64,000 nucleotides of DNA. Source: Nonomuraea wenchangensis. Lineage in GTDB: Bacteria > Actinomycetota > Actinomycetes > Streptosporangiales > Streptosporangiaceae. The notes under the pieces are model-generated. The model had not been told where the DNA came from, did no database searches, and worked only from the letters and a program-made list of their open reading frames with translations. The position numbers and the translations under genes were made by a program. The stretch covers positions 62,001 to 126,000 of the forward strand of contig NZ_FOHX01000025.1 of assembly GCF_900111685.1 (NCBI RefSeq), in the 5' to 3' direction. This document shows, one piece after another, positions 34,160-41,591 of the stretch. Each line of letters opens with the position of its first letter. Position 1 is the first letter of the stretch.

Positions 34160-35530
34160 ATGCCAGTCGACCTGAACAACGCACAACCCCTGGCCTGGGA
34201 CTCGGCCACGCTCGACGCGGACACCAAGGCGATGCTCGACAACCTCCAGCCGAACATTCTGCGCGCTCACGTACGCGAGCACCTGTCCGTCCTGTTCGTC
34301 CGGTTCAACGACGCGGCCGAAGGCAGGGCGTTCCTGCGGCACGTGGCCACCACGTGGATGAAGTCCGCGCGCCGGCACCTGGAGGAGGTGCGCGACTTCG
34401 CGGGCCGGGGGCGGCGCGGCACCCCGTACGTCGGGATCGGCATCAGCAAGGCCGGCTACCGCGACCTCGGCCACTCGGTCGAGGAGGTGCGCGCCTTCGG
34501 CGACCGGGCGTTCCGCGACGGCATGAAGCGGCGCGTCGCCGAGGTCGAGGACCCGCCGGTCGAGCAGTGGGAGCGCGCCTACCAGCGCGAGATCCACGCC
34601 GTCGTGCTCATCGGCGACGACCGGCCCGGACCGGTGGCGACGCTGCGGGACGAGATCATCGGCGCGCTGCCGGCCAGCGCCCGGCTGCTCGGCGAGGAGA
34701 TCGGCCGGGGCATGCGCAACCCGGCCGGCGACGGCATCGAGCACTTCGGCTACGTGGACGGCCGCAGCCAGCCGCTGTTCCTCAAGGACGAGGTGGACCG
34801 CGAGCCGCGCAAGCGCTGGGACCCGGCCTTCCCGCTGGCCAACGTGCTGGTGCCGGACCCCTTCTCGCCCGACCCGCGCCGCCACCACGGCAGCTACCTG
34901 GTCTTCAGGAAGCTGGAGCAGAACGTACGCGCCTTCAAGGAGATCGAGGAGCGGCTCGCCGACGACCTCGGGCTGAAGGGCGGCGACCGGCACCGGGCGG
35001 GCGCCATGCTCGTCGGCCGGTTCAAGGACGGCACGCCGCTGACCGGCAGGGCCAAGGCCGGCGGCGGCCCGGTGGCCAACGACTTCACCTTCGAGGGCGA
35101 CGACGGCAGCAAGTGCCCCTTCAGCGGCCACATCAGGAAGACCAACCCGCGCTCGTTCGGCCGCGAGGTGCTCATGGCCAGGCGCGGGCAGACCTACGGG
35201 CGGCGCGGCGACCAGCCGTGGGACGACGCGCCCCCGGCGACGCGGCCGAGCGGCGAGGTCGGGCTGCTGTTCATGGCGTTCAACAGCAGCCTGGTCGACC
35301 AGTTCGAGTTCACCCAGCGGACCTGGGCGGGCAATCCCGACTTCGAGAACCCGGCGACCGGCCACGACCCGGTCATCGGGCAGGGCGAGCGGGCGATCAA
35401 GGTGACGTTCCCGAAGGTCTGGGGCAAGCCCGAGCAGTCGCCGCCGCAGGCCCAGGTGCCGCAGACGGTCACGATGAAGGGCGGGGAATACTTCTTCGCG
35501 CCGTCGCTGGCCTATCTGCGCGGCCTGTGA
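34160..35530 (+). CDS. DyP-type heme peroxidase
   Basis: 456 residues. The DyP signature GYVDGRSQP (distal GxxDG, catalytic Asp) is at about residue 196, and the proximal heme histidine is in CPFSGHIRKTNPR at about residue 325. Further family segments are LQPNILRAHVREHLSVLFVR, GTPYVGIGISKAGYRDLG and GLLFMAFNSSLVDQFEFTQR. The length and insertions fit the larger DyP2/type V-like group. It oxidises dyes and phenolics with H2O2. No Tat or Sec signal is visible at ATG 34160, so it appears cytoplasmic. A GAAACTTTC element precedes it and a terminator follows. Confidence 0.92.
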   Translation: MPVDLNNAQPLAWDSATLDADTKAMLDNLQPNILRAHVREHLSVLFVRFNDAAEGRAFLRHVATTWMKSARRHLEEVRDFAGRGRRGTPYVGIGISKAGYRDLGHSVEEVRAFGDRAFRDGMKRRVAEVEDPPVEQWERAYQREIHAVVLIGDDRPGPVATLRDEIIGALPASARLLGEEIGRGMRNPAGDGIEHFGYVDGRSQPLFLKDEVDREPRKRWDPAFPLANVLVPDPFSPDPRRHHGSYLVFRKLEQNVRAFKEIEERLADDLGLKGGDRHRAGAMLVGRFKDGTPLTGRAKAGGGPVANDFTFEGDDGSKCPFSGHIRKTNPRSFGREVLMARRGQTYGRRGDQPWDDAPPATRPSGEVGLLFMAFNSSLVDQFEFTQRTWAGNPDFENPATGHDPVIGQGERAIKVTFPKVWGKPEQSPPQAQVPQTVTMKGGEYFFAPSLAYLRGL

Positions 35531-35543
35531 CCCCGTGAGAGCG

Positions 35544-35573
35544 CCCGGCGTGCATCGAAGGATGTACGCCGGG
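35544..35573 (+). terminator. 13-bp stem-loop terminator after the DyP gene
   Basis: CCCGGCGTGCATC (35544-35556) pairs with GATGTACGCCGGG (35561-35573), one G-U pair, loop GAAG. It begins 13 nt after the stop. Confidence 0.72.
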
Positions 35574-35624
35574 TTCGCTCCGGCGTAGGAGGCGGGGGCG
35601 GGCCCCGGCCGCGATGATCGTGTC

Positions 35625-36314
35625 ATGACGATCGGCCTGATGCTCACCCTCGCCGCCTTCGCACTGGTGGACAGCACCAGCTTCGGGACGCTGGTCATCC
35701 CCCTCTACCTGCTGCTGGCCGGCGAGCGGTCCAGGGTGTCGGGGCAGCTCGTCTACCTGGGCACGATCGCGGTCTTCTACTTCCTGGTCGGGGTCGCGCT
35801 CATGCTGGGCCTGTCCGCGGTCATGGACGGCCTCGGCGAGGCCCTGCACAGCGAGGTCGCGTACGGGGTGCAGCTCGCGCTCGGCGTGGGCCTGTTCGCG
35901 CTGAGCTTCAGGTTCGACCCGAAGTACCGCGCCAAGCGCGGCCTGCCCGAGCGCCGCTTCGAGCCGCGCGTCGGCGGGCCCCGCACGATGGTGCTGCTCG
36001 GGCTGACGGCCGGGGCGGTCGAGGTGGCCACGATGGTCCCCTACCTGGCGGCGGTCGGCGTCATGACCACCTCCGGCCTGCCGGCCGCGCAGTGGCTGCC
36101 GCTGCTGGCCGGGTACGTCCTCGTCATGATCACGCCGCCGCTCGCCCTCATGGGCCTGCGCGCCGTCACAGGGGCCCGGCTGGAATCCCGGCTGGAGCGG
36201 CTGCGGGACTGGCTGGCCAGGCACTCGGCGTCGATGGTGAGCTGGGCGATCGGCATCATCGGCTTCCTGCTCGCCCGCGACGCGGCGGTCCAGCTGTTCT
36301 TCGCCCCGGAGTGA
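35625..36314 (+). CDS. GAP family (sulfolipid-1-addressing-like) membrane protein
   Basis: 229 residues, six predicted helices in the LysE/CadD-like arrangement of the GAP (peptidoglycolipid-addressing) family: LMLTLAAFALVDSTSFGTLV, PLYLLLAGERSRVSGQLVYL, AVFYFLVGVALMLGL, GLTAGAVEVATMVPYLAAVG and VSWAIGIIGFLLARDAAVQL. Mycobacterial relatives help export glycolipids; the role in this organism is unknown. ATG 35625. It is followed by the NhaA fusion gene 67 bp downstream on the same strand. Confidence 0.82.
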   Translation: MTIGLMLTLAAFALVDSTSFGTLVIPLYLLLAGERSRVSGQLVYLGTIAVFYFLVGVALMLGLSAVMDGLGEALHSEVAYGVQLALGVGLFALSFRFDPKYRAKRGLPERRFEPRVGGPRTMVLLGLTAGAVEVATMVPYLAAVGVMTTSGLPAAQWLPLLAGYVLVMITPPLALMGLRAVTGARLESRLERLRDWLARHSASMVSWAIGIIGFLLARDAAVQLFFAPE

Positions 36315-36381
36315 CCACTCCCGCCCGGTGAGCATCGCGTCCGCGCGTTTAGGATCGACCTCCGGGGAGGCGATCAAAACG

Positions 36382-38187
36382 ATGTTGCGCACGTTCTTCC
36401 GGACCGAGGCGGGCAGCACCAGCGCGCTGCTCGTCGCCACCGTCCTCGCGCTGATCTGGGCCAACTCCCCCTGGACTGACACCTACGAGGCGTTCTGGCA
36501 CACCCCGATGGGGCTGTCGTTCGGGACGGCCGAGTTCTCGCTCGACCTGCGCCACTGGGTCAACGACGGGCTGATGACGCTGTTCTTCTTCGTCATCGGC
36601 CTGGAGATCTCGTACGAGGTCCGGCTCGGACAGCTGCGCGACCGGCGGCTGATCGCGGTGCCGGCGTTGGCGGCGCTGGGCGGCATGCTCGTGCCCGCGG
36701 GCATCTACCTGCTGCTCAACGCGGGCGGCCCCGGCGCGGCCGGTTGGGGCGTGCCGATCGCCACCGACACGGCCTTCGTGCTCGGCGTGCTGGCCGTCGT
36801 CGGCGCGCGGTGCCCCGATCCGCTGCGGGCGTTCCTGCTGACGCTGGCGATCGTGGACGACGTGCTCGCCATCCTCATCATCGCGCTGTTCTACACGAGC
36901 GAGCTGTCGGTGCCCGCCCTGCTCACCGCGGCGGTGCTGCTGGCGGCCATCGTGACGCTGCGCCGGCTGAGGATCTGGCGGGCGCCGGCGTACATCGTGC
37001 TGGGGTTCGGGCTGTGGCTGGCCACACTGGAGAGCGGCATCCACCCCACGCTGGTCGGCATCGCGCTCGGCGTGCTCGTCTTCGTCTACGCCCCCTCCGA
37101 CCAGAAGCTGCTCCTCGCCGGCGAGGCCGTCCACGAGTTCACGAACGAGCCGAGCGCCCGCGCCGCCAGGGAGGCCACCCTGCGGGTCCGGCACGCCGTC
37201 TCCGTCAACGAGCGGCTGCAACTGCGCCTGCACCCGTGGAGCAGCTACGTGATCGTGCCGGTGTTCGCGCTGGCCAACGCGGGGGTGCGGCTGGACGGCG
37301 AGACCCTGCGGGCGGCGCTCACCTCGCCCGTGTCGTGGGGGGTCGTGGCGGGCCTGCTGCTCGGCAAGTTCGCCGGCATCGCGCTCGGCACGTGGCTGCC
37401 GCTCCGCCTCAAGTGGGGCATCCTGCCCGGCAACCTGGTGTGGGGGCAGTTGTTCGGCGGGGCCGCGGTGTCCGGCATCGGGTTCACGGTGGCGCTGTTC
37501 ATCGTGGACCTGGCCTTCGACGACCCGGCCATCCGCGCCGAGGCCAAGATCGGCATCCTGGCCGGCTCGCTGCTGGCCGCCGCGATGGGCTGGGTGATCT
37601 TCCGGATGGCGTGGGACCGCGGCGGGGTCTGCGCCCCGCCCGAGGCCGAGCCCGACGAGGAGCTGCCCGAACTGCTGTCGGTGCCCGTCGGGCCGCGCGA
37701 CCACATCCGCGGCCGGGCCGACGCCCCGATCACCATCGTCCAGTACGGCGACTTCGAATGCCCCTACTGCGGCCGCCTCCACCCCGTGCTGACGCGGCTG
37801 CTCAGGGACAACCCCGACGTACGCCTGGTCTTCCGGCACTTCCCGCTGCGGACCATCCACCCGCGCGCCGCCTCGGCCGCGATCGTCGCCGAGGCGGCGG
37901 GCGACCGGGGCCGCTTCTGGGAGATGCACGACGTCCTCTACGACAACCAGCGTTCACTCAGCGACGCCGACCTGGAGCGCCACGCCGCCCGGCTCGGCGT
38001 CGAGCCGTGGGAGGACGTGCCGCGGCACGCCTCCAGGATCGCCCTCGACGAGGCTTCCGGCCGCGAGAGCGGCGTCCGCGGCACCCCCACCCTCTTCCTC
38101 AACGGCGTCCGCTACCAGGGGCCGCTCGACGAGGACGCGATCGGCCGGGCGATAGCCGAGCTACGCCCGTCGCCGCAGCCTTCCTGA
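36382..38187 (+). CDS. nhaA: NhaA Na+/H+ antiporter fused to a DsbA-like thioredoxin domain
   Basis: 601 residues from ATG 36382 (GTG 36328 would add 18). Residues about 1-420 are NhaA with twelve helices: FFFVIGLEISYEVRLGQL, the ion-site aspartates in ATDTAFVLGVL and LAIVDDVLAILIIALFYT, and HPWSSYVIVPVFALANAG. After a short acidic linker, residues about 450-590 form a DSBA/thioredoxin_4 domain: ITIVQYGDFECPYCGRLHPV with an active CPYC, RHFPLRTIHPRAASAAIVAE, GVRGTPTLFLNGVRYQGPLD. NhaA keeps pH and Na+ balance. The fused domain is known in actinobacterial NhaA proteins and, by topology, could face either side. ATG 36382 is preferred because MLRTFFRTEAGSTSALL matches NhaA N-termini. Confidence 0.92.
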   Translation: MLRTFFRTEAGSTSALLVATVLALIWANSPWTDTYEAFWHTPMGLSFGTAEFSLDLRHWVNDGLMTLFFFVIGLEISYEVRLGQLRDRRLIAVPALAALGGMLVPAGIYLLLNAGGPGAAGWGVPIATDTAFVLGVLAVVGARCPDPLRAFLLTLAIVDDVLAILIIALFYTSELSVPALLTAAVLLAAIVTLRRLRIWRAPAYIVLGFGLWLATLESGIHPTLVGIALGVLVFVYAPSDQKLLLAGEAVHEFTNEPSARAAREATLRVRHAVSVNERLQLRLHPWSSYVIVPVFALANAGVRLDGETLRAALTSPVSWGVVAGLLLGKFAGIALGTWLPLRLKWGILPGNLVWGQLFGGAAVSGIGFTVALFIVDLAFDDPAIRAEAKIGILAGSLLAAAMGWVIFRMAWDRGGVCAPPEAEPDEELPELLSVPVGPRDHIRGRADAPITIVQYGDFECPYCGRLHPVLTRLLRDNPDVRLVFRHFPLRTIHPRAASAAIVAEAAGDRGRFWEMHDVLYDNQRSLSDADLERHAARLGVEPWEDVPRHASRIALDEASGRESGVRGTPTLFLNGVRYQGPLDEDAIGRAIAELRPSPQPS

Positions 38188-38218
38188 CAGGTCCCCCGAT
38201 CCCCGCAGGAGTCCTCCC

Positions 38219-38794
38219 TTGACAGACACCGGTTCGCTCATGGTCATCAGCCTCGTCAGCGCGTTGCTGAACGGCATTCTCCTGCTCGTCGGCCTCGTCC
38301 TCATGGCGATGCGCCGGCGCGAGCAGGGGCGCGGCGCCGTGCTCGGGATCGCCGGCTGCGTCGTCCTCCTCGTCGGCGCGGGCTTCGCCGTGGCGCAGAG
38401 CTTCCTGCAGAGGGAGCTGGTCGGCCTGCTGGGCCTGGCCGCGGGGCTGTCCGTGTCGGTCGCCATCAGCTCGATCATCCATCTCGTCGGCCTCGGCCTG
38501 CTGATCGGCGGGGTGGTCGCGCGGCGGACCACGCCCGCGCCCGCCCCTTCGCCTGGACCGCAGGGGTGGCAGCAGCCGCCCGCGGGCTGGGAGCAGCAGG
38601 GCTGGAACCAGCCGGCGCCTCAGCCCCAGCCGTACCCCCAGCAGCCGCAGGGCCAGCAGCCCTACCCCCAGCAACCGCAAGCGCAGCCGTATCCGCAGCA
38701 GCCGCAGGGCCAGCAGCCCTACCCGCAGCAGCCTCCGCAGCCCGGCGGCCAGCACCCGCCGCAGCCGCCTTACGGCCAGGGCCCGTACGGCTGA
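38219..38794 (+). CDS. membrane protein with a Pro/Gln-rich repeat tail
   Basis: 191 residues from TTG 38219 (AGGAG upstream). The first 105 residues carry three to four helices (LMVISLVSALLNGILLLVGL, AVLGIAGCVVLLVGAGFAVA, SSIIHLVGLGLLIGGVVA). The last 80 are disordered: PYPQQPQ/GQQ-type repeats occur four times at roughly 12- and 19-residue spacing, ending PPYGQGPYG. No function recognised; Pro/Gln tails of this kind are common on actinobacterial membrane proteins and may bind cytoskeletal or signalling partners. Confidence 0.72.
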   Translation: MTDTGSLMVISLVSALLNGILLLVGLVLMAMRRREQGRGAVLGIAGCVVLLVGAGFAVAQSFLQRELVGLLGLAAGLSVSVAISSIIHLVGLGLLIGGVVARRTTPAPAPSPGPQGWQQPPAGWEQQGWNQPAPQPQPYPQQPQGQQPYPQQPQAQPYPQQPQGQQPYPQQPPQPGGQHPPQPPYGQGPYG

Positions 38795-38809
38795 CCGCCG
38801 CCCGTCCCC

Positions 38810-39583
38810 TCACTCGCCCCGCAGGTACCGCTCCCAGGTGAGCTCCCCTGTCGGCCGGGCCTGGGTGACGAGATGACCGGCGCGGAAGGCCCTGCCGAGC
38901 GCGCCGGGGATCGGCATCCGCAGCACCGGCCGGCGCAGCCCGCGCGCCCGCAGCCAGCTCTCGGCGGCCCCGTCCATGGTCAGCACCTCGGGCCCGCCGA
39001 ACTCCTCGGTCCCCTGCCGGGGCCCGGCCTCGATGAGCCCCGTCAGCCGCCGGGCCACGTCCCTGACGTCCACCGGCTGCGCAGGGATGCCGGGATCGGC
39101 CACCAGCGCCCCGAACCGGGCCATGCCGCGCAGCCCCAGCTCCACGAACTCGTGGAACTGCGTGGCCCGCAGCACCGTCCACGGCACCCCGCTGTCACGT
39201 ACCAGCCCTTCGGCCTGGACCTTGAGCCGGTAGTAGCCCAGCGGCACCCGGTCGGCGCCGACGATCGACATGTAGACCAGGTGCCGTACGCCGGCCGCCC
39301 GCGCCGCCGCGAGCAGCGCCCCCGTGCCGTCCAGTTCGAGACGCCGGGTGTAACGCCCCCGGTACGCCGCCGAGGCCAGGTGCACGACCACGTCGGCCCC
39401 CTCCACCGCCTCCTCCAGGCCGCGCCCGGTGGTCAGGTCCGCGCCGAACCACCGTACGCCGCCCGCCTCGGAGGCGCGCGGCGACCGGCTGGTCGCCCGC
39501 GTCTCGTACCCCTCCTTCGTCAGGGTCTCCAGCGCCGCGCGGCCGAGCCGGCCGCTGCCTCCAGTCACCAGCACACGTGTCAT
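38810..39583 (-). CDS. NAD(P)H-binding SDR-like protein (NmrA/atypical SDR)
   Basis: 257 residues from ATG 39583. Rossmann motif TRVLVTGGSGRLGRAALETL, acidic/basic ribose loop ATSRSPRAS, DVVVHLASAAYRGRY, and HLVYMSIVGADRVPLGYYRLK with an atypical-SDR Y-x3-K-like stretch (YYRLK). The C-terminus (IPAQPVDVRDVARRLTGLIE) matches NAD(P)-binding uronate-dehydratase-like YwnB/NmrA relatives. Substrate unknown. Divergent from the next small membrane protein gene. Confidence 0.82.
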   Translation of the reverse strand: MTRVLVTGGSGRLGRAALETLTKEGYETRATSRSPRASEAGGVRWFGADLTTGRGLEEAVEGADVVVHLASAAYRGRYTRRLELDGTGALLAAARAAGVRHLVYMSIVGADRVPLGYYRLKVQAEGLVRDSGVPWTVLRATQFHEFVELGLRGMARFGALVADPGIPAQPVDVRDVARRLTGLIEAGPRQGTEEFGGPEVLTMDGAAESWLRARGLRRPVLRMPIPGALGRAFRAGHLVTQARPTGELTWERYLRGE

Positions 39584-39667
39584 GCGATCTGGACGGGGCA
39601 GCAGGCGAAAGTGTGACAATGTCGGCGGAAAGCCTGACACTCCCCACCCAGCGCGTTCGAGGGGCCC

Positions 39668-39988
39668 ATGACTGCGCACCAGCCCGGCCGCCAGGAGCCG
39701 GACCCCGACCAGACCATCCGGCACCGCCTCCCCCACCCCGAGTCGCCCCCGCCCCGGCGGGAGCCCCAGGACCCGCCCGCCACCCAGCGGCTGGACTACA
39801 CCCCTGACATGCTGCCCGACGTCCAGCTCTACGAGGCCAAGCCGCCGCGCGCCGGCTGGTGGTGGGTGGTCGTGGTGGGCGGGCTGGTGCTGCTGCTCGG
39901 CGCGCTGGCGGTGGCCGGGATCCTGTGGATGCGCGGCACGCAGTCCTCGGCGGCCGGGCCGCCGGGCACGGCGGTCACTTCCTCGTGA
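39668..39988 (+). CDS. hypothetical single-span membrane protein
   Basis: 106 residues from ATG 39668 (GAGGGG upstream). A 60-residue Pro/Arg/Gln-rich cytoplasmic N-terminus precedes one strong helix (WWWVVVVGGLVLLLGALAVAG) and a short Ser/Thr tail. No known domain. Its 3' end overlaps the convergent DUF1579-like gene by 14 bp. Real by start signal and hydrophobicity, but the function is unknown. Confidence 0.6.
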   Translation: MTAHQPGRQEPDPDQTIRHRLPHPESPPPRREPQDPPATQRLDYTPDMLPDVQLYEAKPPRAGWWWVVVVGGLVLLLGALAVAGILWMRGTQSSAAGPPGTAVTSS

Positions 39989-40427
39989 AGTCCATGATCC
40001 AGTTCGTCTCCCAGTCGTCGGTGCCCGCCTCGGCGAACGCCTGCTCCCAGCGGGCGGTGTCCTGGTCGATCCGCGTCCAGACGAACCGGGCGCGGACCGG
40101 CCGGCCGTCCACGGTCTCGTCGCCGTAGAAGACTCCCCGGTCGCCGTCGAACGCGCCCACCATGGGCCGGGTGTCGAGCTCTCCGCGGGCGCTGCTGGCC
40201 CAGTAGATGGACCACTGGCGGGTGCCGGGGTTGTAGACGCGCACGGTCAGGCCGTTCCAGCCCTTGGTGGGGAAGGTGATCTCGTCGAAGCTGGCGGCGC
40301 CGGCGAAGTGCCGGGTGGCGACCGAGTGGCCGGGGAACTCGTCCCATTCGTCGCTGCCGGACAGGGGCTTGACGAGCCGGCGGTTGACGACGTTCCAGTG
40401 GCCGGCGAAAAAGTCGAAATCGTTCAT
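39975..40427 (-). CDS. DUF1579-like hypothetical protein
   Basis: 150 residues, predicted lipocalin-like beta barrel: FDFFAGHWNVVNRRLVKPLS at the start, ATRHFAGAASFDEITFPTKG, VRVYNPGTRQWSIYWASSAR, GRPVRARFVWTRIDQDTARW, WIMDFTRK at the end. The FxxGxW opening and RWEQAFA ending are typical of the DUF1579-type family with no known activity. It is divergent from a WYL-domain regulator with a 17-bp inverted repeat between them, making it that regulator's likely target. Confidence 0.75.
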   Translation of the reverse strand: MNDFDFFAGHWNVVNRRLVKPLSGSDEWDEFPGHSVATRHFAGAASFDEITFPTKGWNGLTVRVYNPGTRQWSIYWASSARGELDTRPMVGAFDGDRGVFYGDETVDGRPVRARFVWTRIDQDTARWEQAFAEAGTDDWETNWIMDFTRK

Positions 40428-40451
40428 GCGGGGGACCGTACGCCGGGGTCA

Positions 40452-40468
40452 CTGACAGGTAATGTCAG
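40452..40468. promoter_or_regulatory. inverted repeat between the WYL regulator and the DUF1579-like gene
   Basis: CTGACA-GGTAA-TGTCAG (40452-40468), a perfect 6-bp inverted repeat in the short divergent gap. It covers the first possible ATG of the WYL gene (40462). Probably the regulator's own operator. Confidence 0.5.
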
Positions 40469-40473
40469 CGACC

Positions 40474-41475
40474 ATGCGTGCCTCCCGCCTGGTGTCGATC
40501 CTGCTGCTCCTGCAGACCCGGGGCCGGCTGACCGCACGCGAGCTGGCCGAGCGGCTGGAGGTCTCGGTCCGTACGATCTACCGCGACGTCGAGTCGCTGC
40601 ACGCCGCCGGCATCCCCCTGTACGGCGACGCCGGCCCGAACGGCGGCTACCAGCTGCTCGACGGCTACCGCACCCGGCTCACCGGGCTGACCGCGGACGA
40701 GGCCGAGTCGCTGTTCCTCGCGGGGCTGCCCGGTCCCGCGGCGGAGCTGGGCCTCGGCGCGGTGGTGACGGCGGCCCAGCTCAAGCTCATGGCCGCGCTG
40801 CCGGTCGAGCTGCGCGACCGGGCCGGGCGGCTCCAGGAGCGCTTCCACCTGGACGCGCCCACGTGGTACCGCGAACGGGAACCCCTGGCCCATTTGCCGG
40901 CCGTGGCCGACGCCGTGTGGAACGAGCGGCGGATCCTGGTCGTCTACCGGCGGTGGAAGGAGCCGCAGGAGGTGGAGCGGCTGCTGGACCCGTACGGGCT
41001 GGTGGTCAAGGCGGGCCGGTGGTATCTCGTGGCGGGGACGGACGGGGACGTGCGGACCTACCGCGTCTCGCAGATCCTCGGCCTGCGCACACTGGACGAG
41101 GGTTTCACCCGGCCGCGCGGGTTCGACCTGGCGGCGCACTGGGCGGCCTATCTGGAGGCGTTCGAGGCCCGGCTGCGGCGGGGCGAGGCGGTGGTGCGGC
41201 TGTCGCCGCGCGGGCTGGAGCGGCTGCCCGACCTGATGACGCCGGGCATGGTGGAGGCGGCGCGGCGCACCGCCGGGGCGCCGGACGCGGAGGGGTGGAC
41301 GCGGGTCACGGTGCCGATCGAGTCGGTCGAGCACGCGCTGGCCGAGTTCCTGCGCCTGGGGGTGGACGCGGAGGTGCTGGCTCCGGCCGAGCTGCGGGAG
41401 CGGATCGGCGCGACCGCCGCGGCTCTGGCCGAGCGTTACGCGGCAGGGGAAACTTTCACGCCGGAGCCCGCCTAG
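40474..41475 (+). CDS. YafY-type helix-turn-helix, WYL-domain regulator
   Basis: 333 residues from ATG 40474 (MRASRLVSILLLLQTRGRLT, the conserved start; ATG 40462 would add four residues but lies in an inverted repeat). HTH_11 domain: TARELAERLEVSVRTIYRDV and ESLHAAGIPLYGDAGPNGGY. The central region bears the WYL domain, ERRILVVYRRWKEPQEVERL, DPYGLVVKAGRWYLVAGTDG and YRVSQILGLRTLDEGF. The C-terminal WCX part follows. WYL proteins sense nucleotides or other ligands. The divergent DUF1579-like gene is the presumed target. A GAAACTTTC element lies in its last codons, belonging to the next gene's control region. Confidence 0.92.
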   Translation: MRASRLVSILLLLQTRGRLTARELAERLEVSVRTIYRDVESLHAAGIPLYGDAGPNGGYQLLDGYRTRLTGLTADEAESLFLAGLPGPAAELGLGAVVTAAQLKLMAALPVELRDRAGRLQERFHLDAPTWYREREPLAHLPAVADAVWNERRILVVYRRWKEPQEVERLLDPYGLVVKAGRWYLVAGTDGDVRTYRVSQILGLRTLDEGFTRPRGFDLAAHWAAYLEAFEARLRRGEAVVRLSPRGLERLPDLMTPGMVEAARRTAGAPDAEGWTRVTVPIESVEHALAEFLRLGVDAEVLAPAELRERIGATAAALAERYAAGETFTPEPA

Positions 41476-41549
41476 TTTCCGCCGGCTCGCAGCTCAGGAG
41501 GGCGGGTCCGGCCCCGGTGGACCTGGCCTGTTGCGAGGGTGAAAGTTTC
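41449..41549. promoter_or_regulatory. pair of GAAASTTTC palindromes upstream of the CE1 esterase gene
   Basis: GAAACTTTC at 41449-41457 and GAAAGTTTC at 41541-41549. With flanks, GAAACTTTCAC and GTGAAAGTTTC are exact reverse complements 81 bp apart. The second sits within a TTGCGAG/CTCGCAA inverted repeat (41531-41537, 41558-41564), 42 bp before the ATG. Short GAAA/TTTC palindromes are reported upstream of actinomycete xylan-degradation genes, which fits. Confidence 0.55.
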
Positions 41550-41591
41550 TCAACACACTCGCAATGTTTCAGGCCATCGAGAGGAGCCCGG

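Noticed and set aside
36328..36381. GTG 36328 as the nhaA start
   Set aside because: No ribosome binding site and the extra 18 residues do not resemble NhaA; ATG 36382 fits the family, though its GGAGG is 12 nt away, so this is not fully settled.
38618..38760. Short tandem repeats as a mobile-element end
   Set aside because: They are in-frame codon repeats of a Pro/Gln tail; no transposase or terminal inverted repeats in the area.
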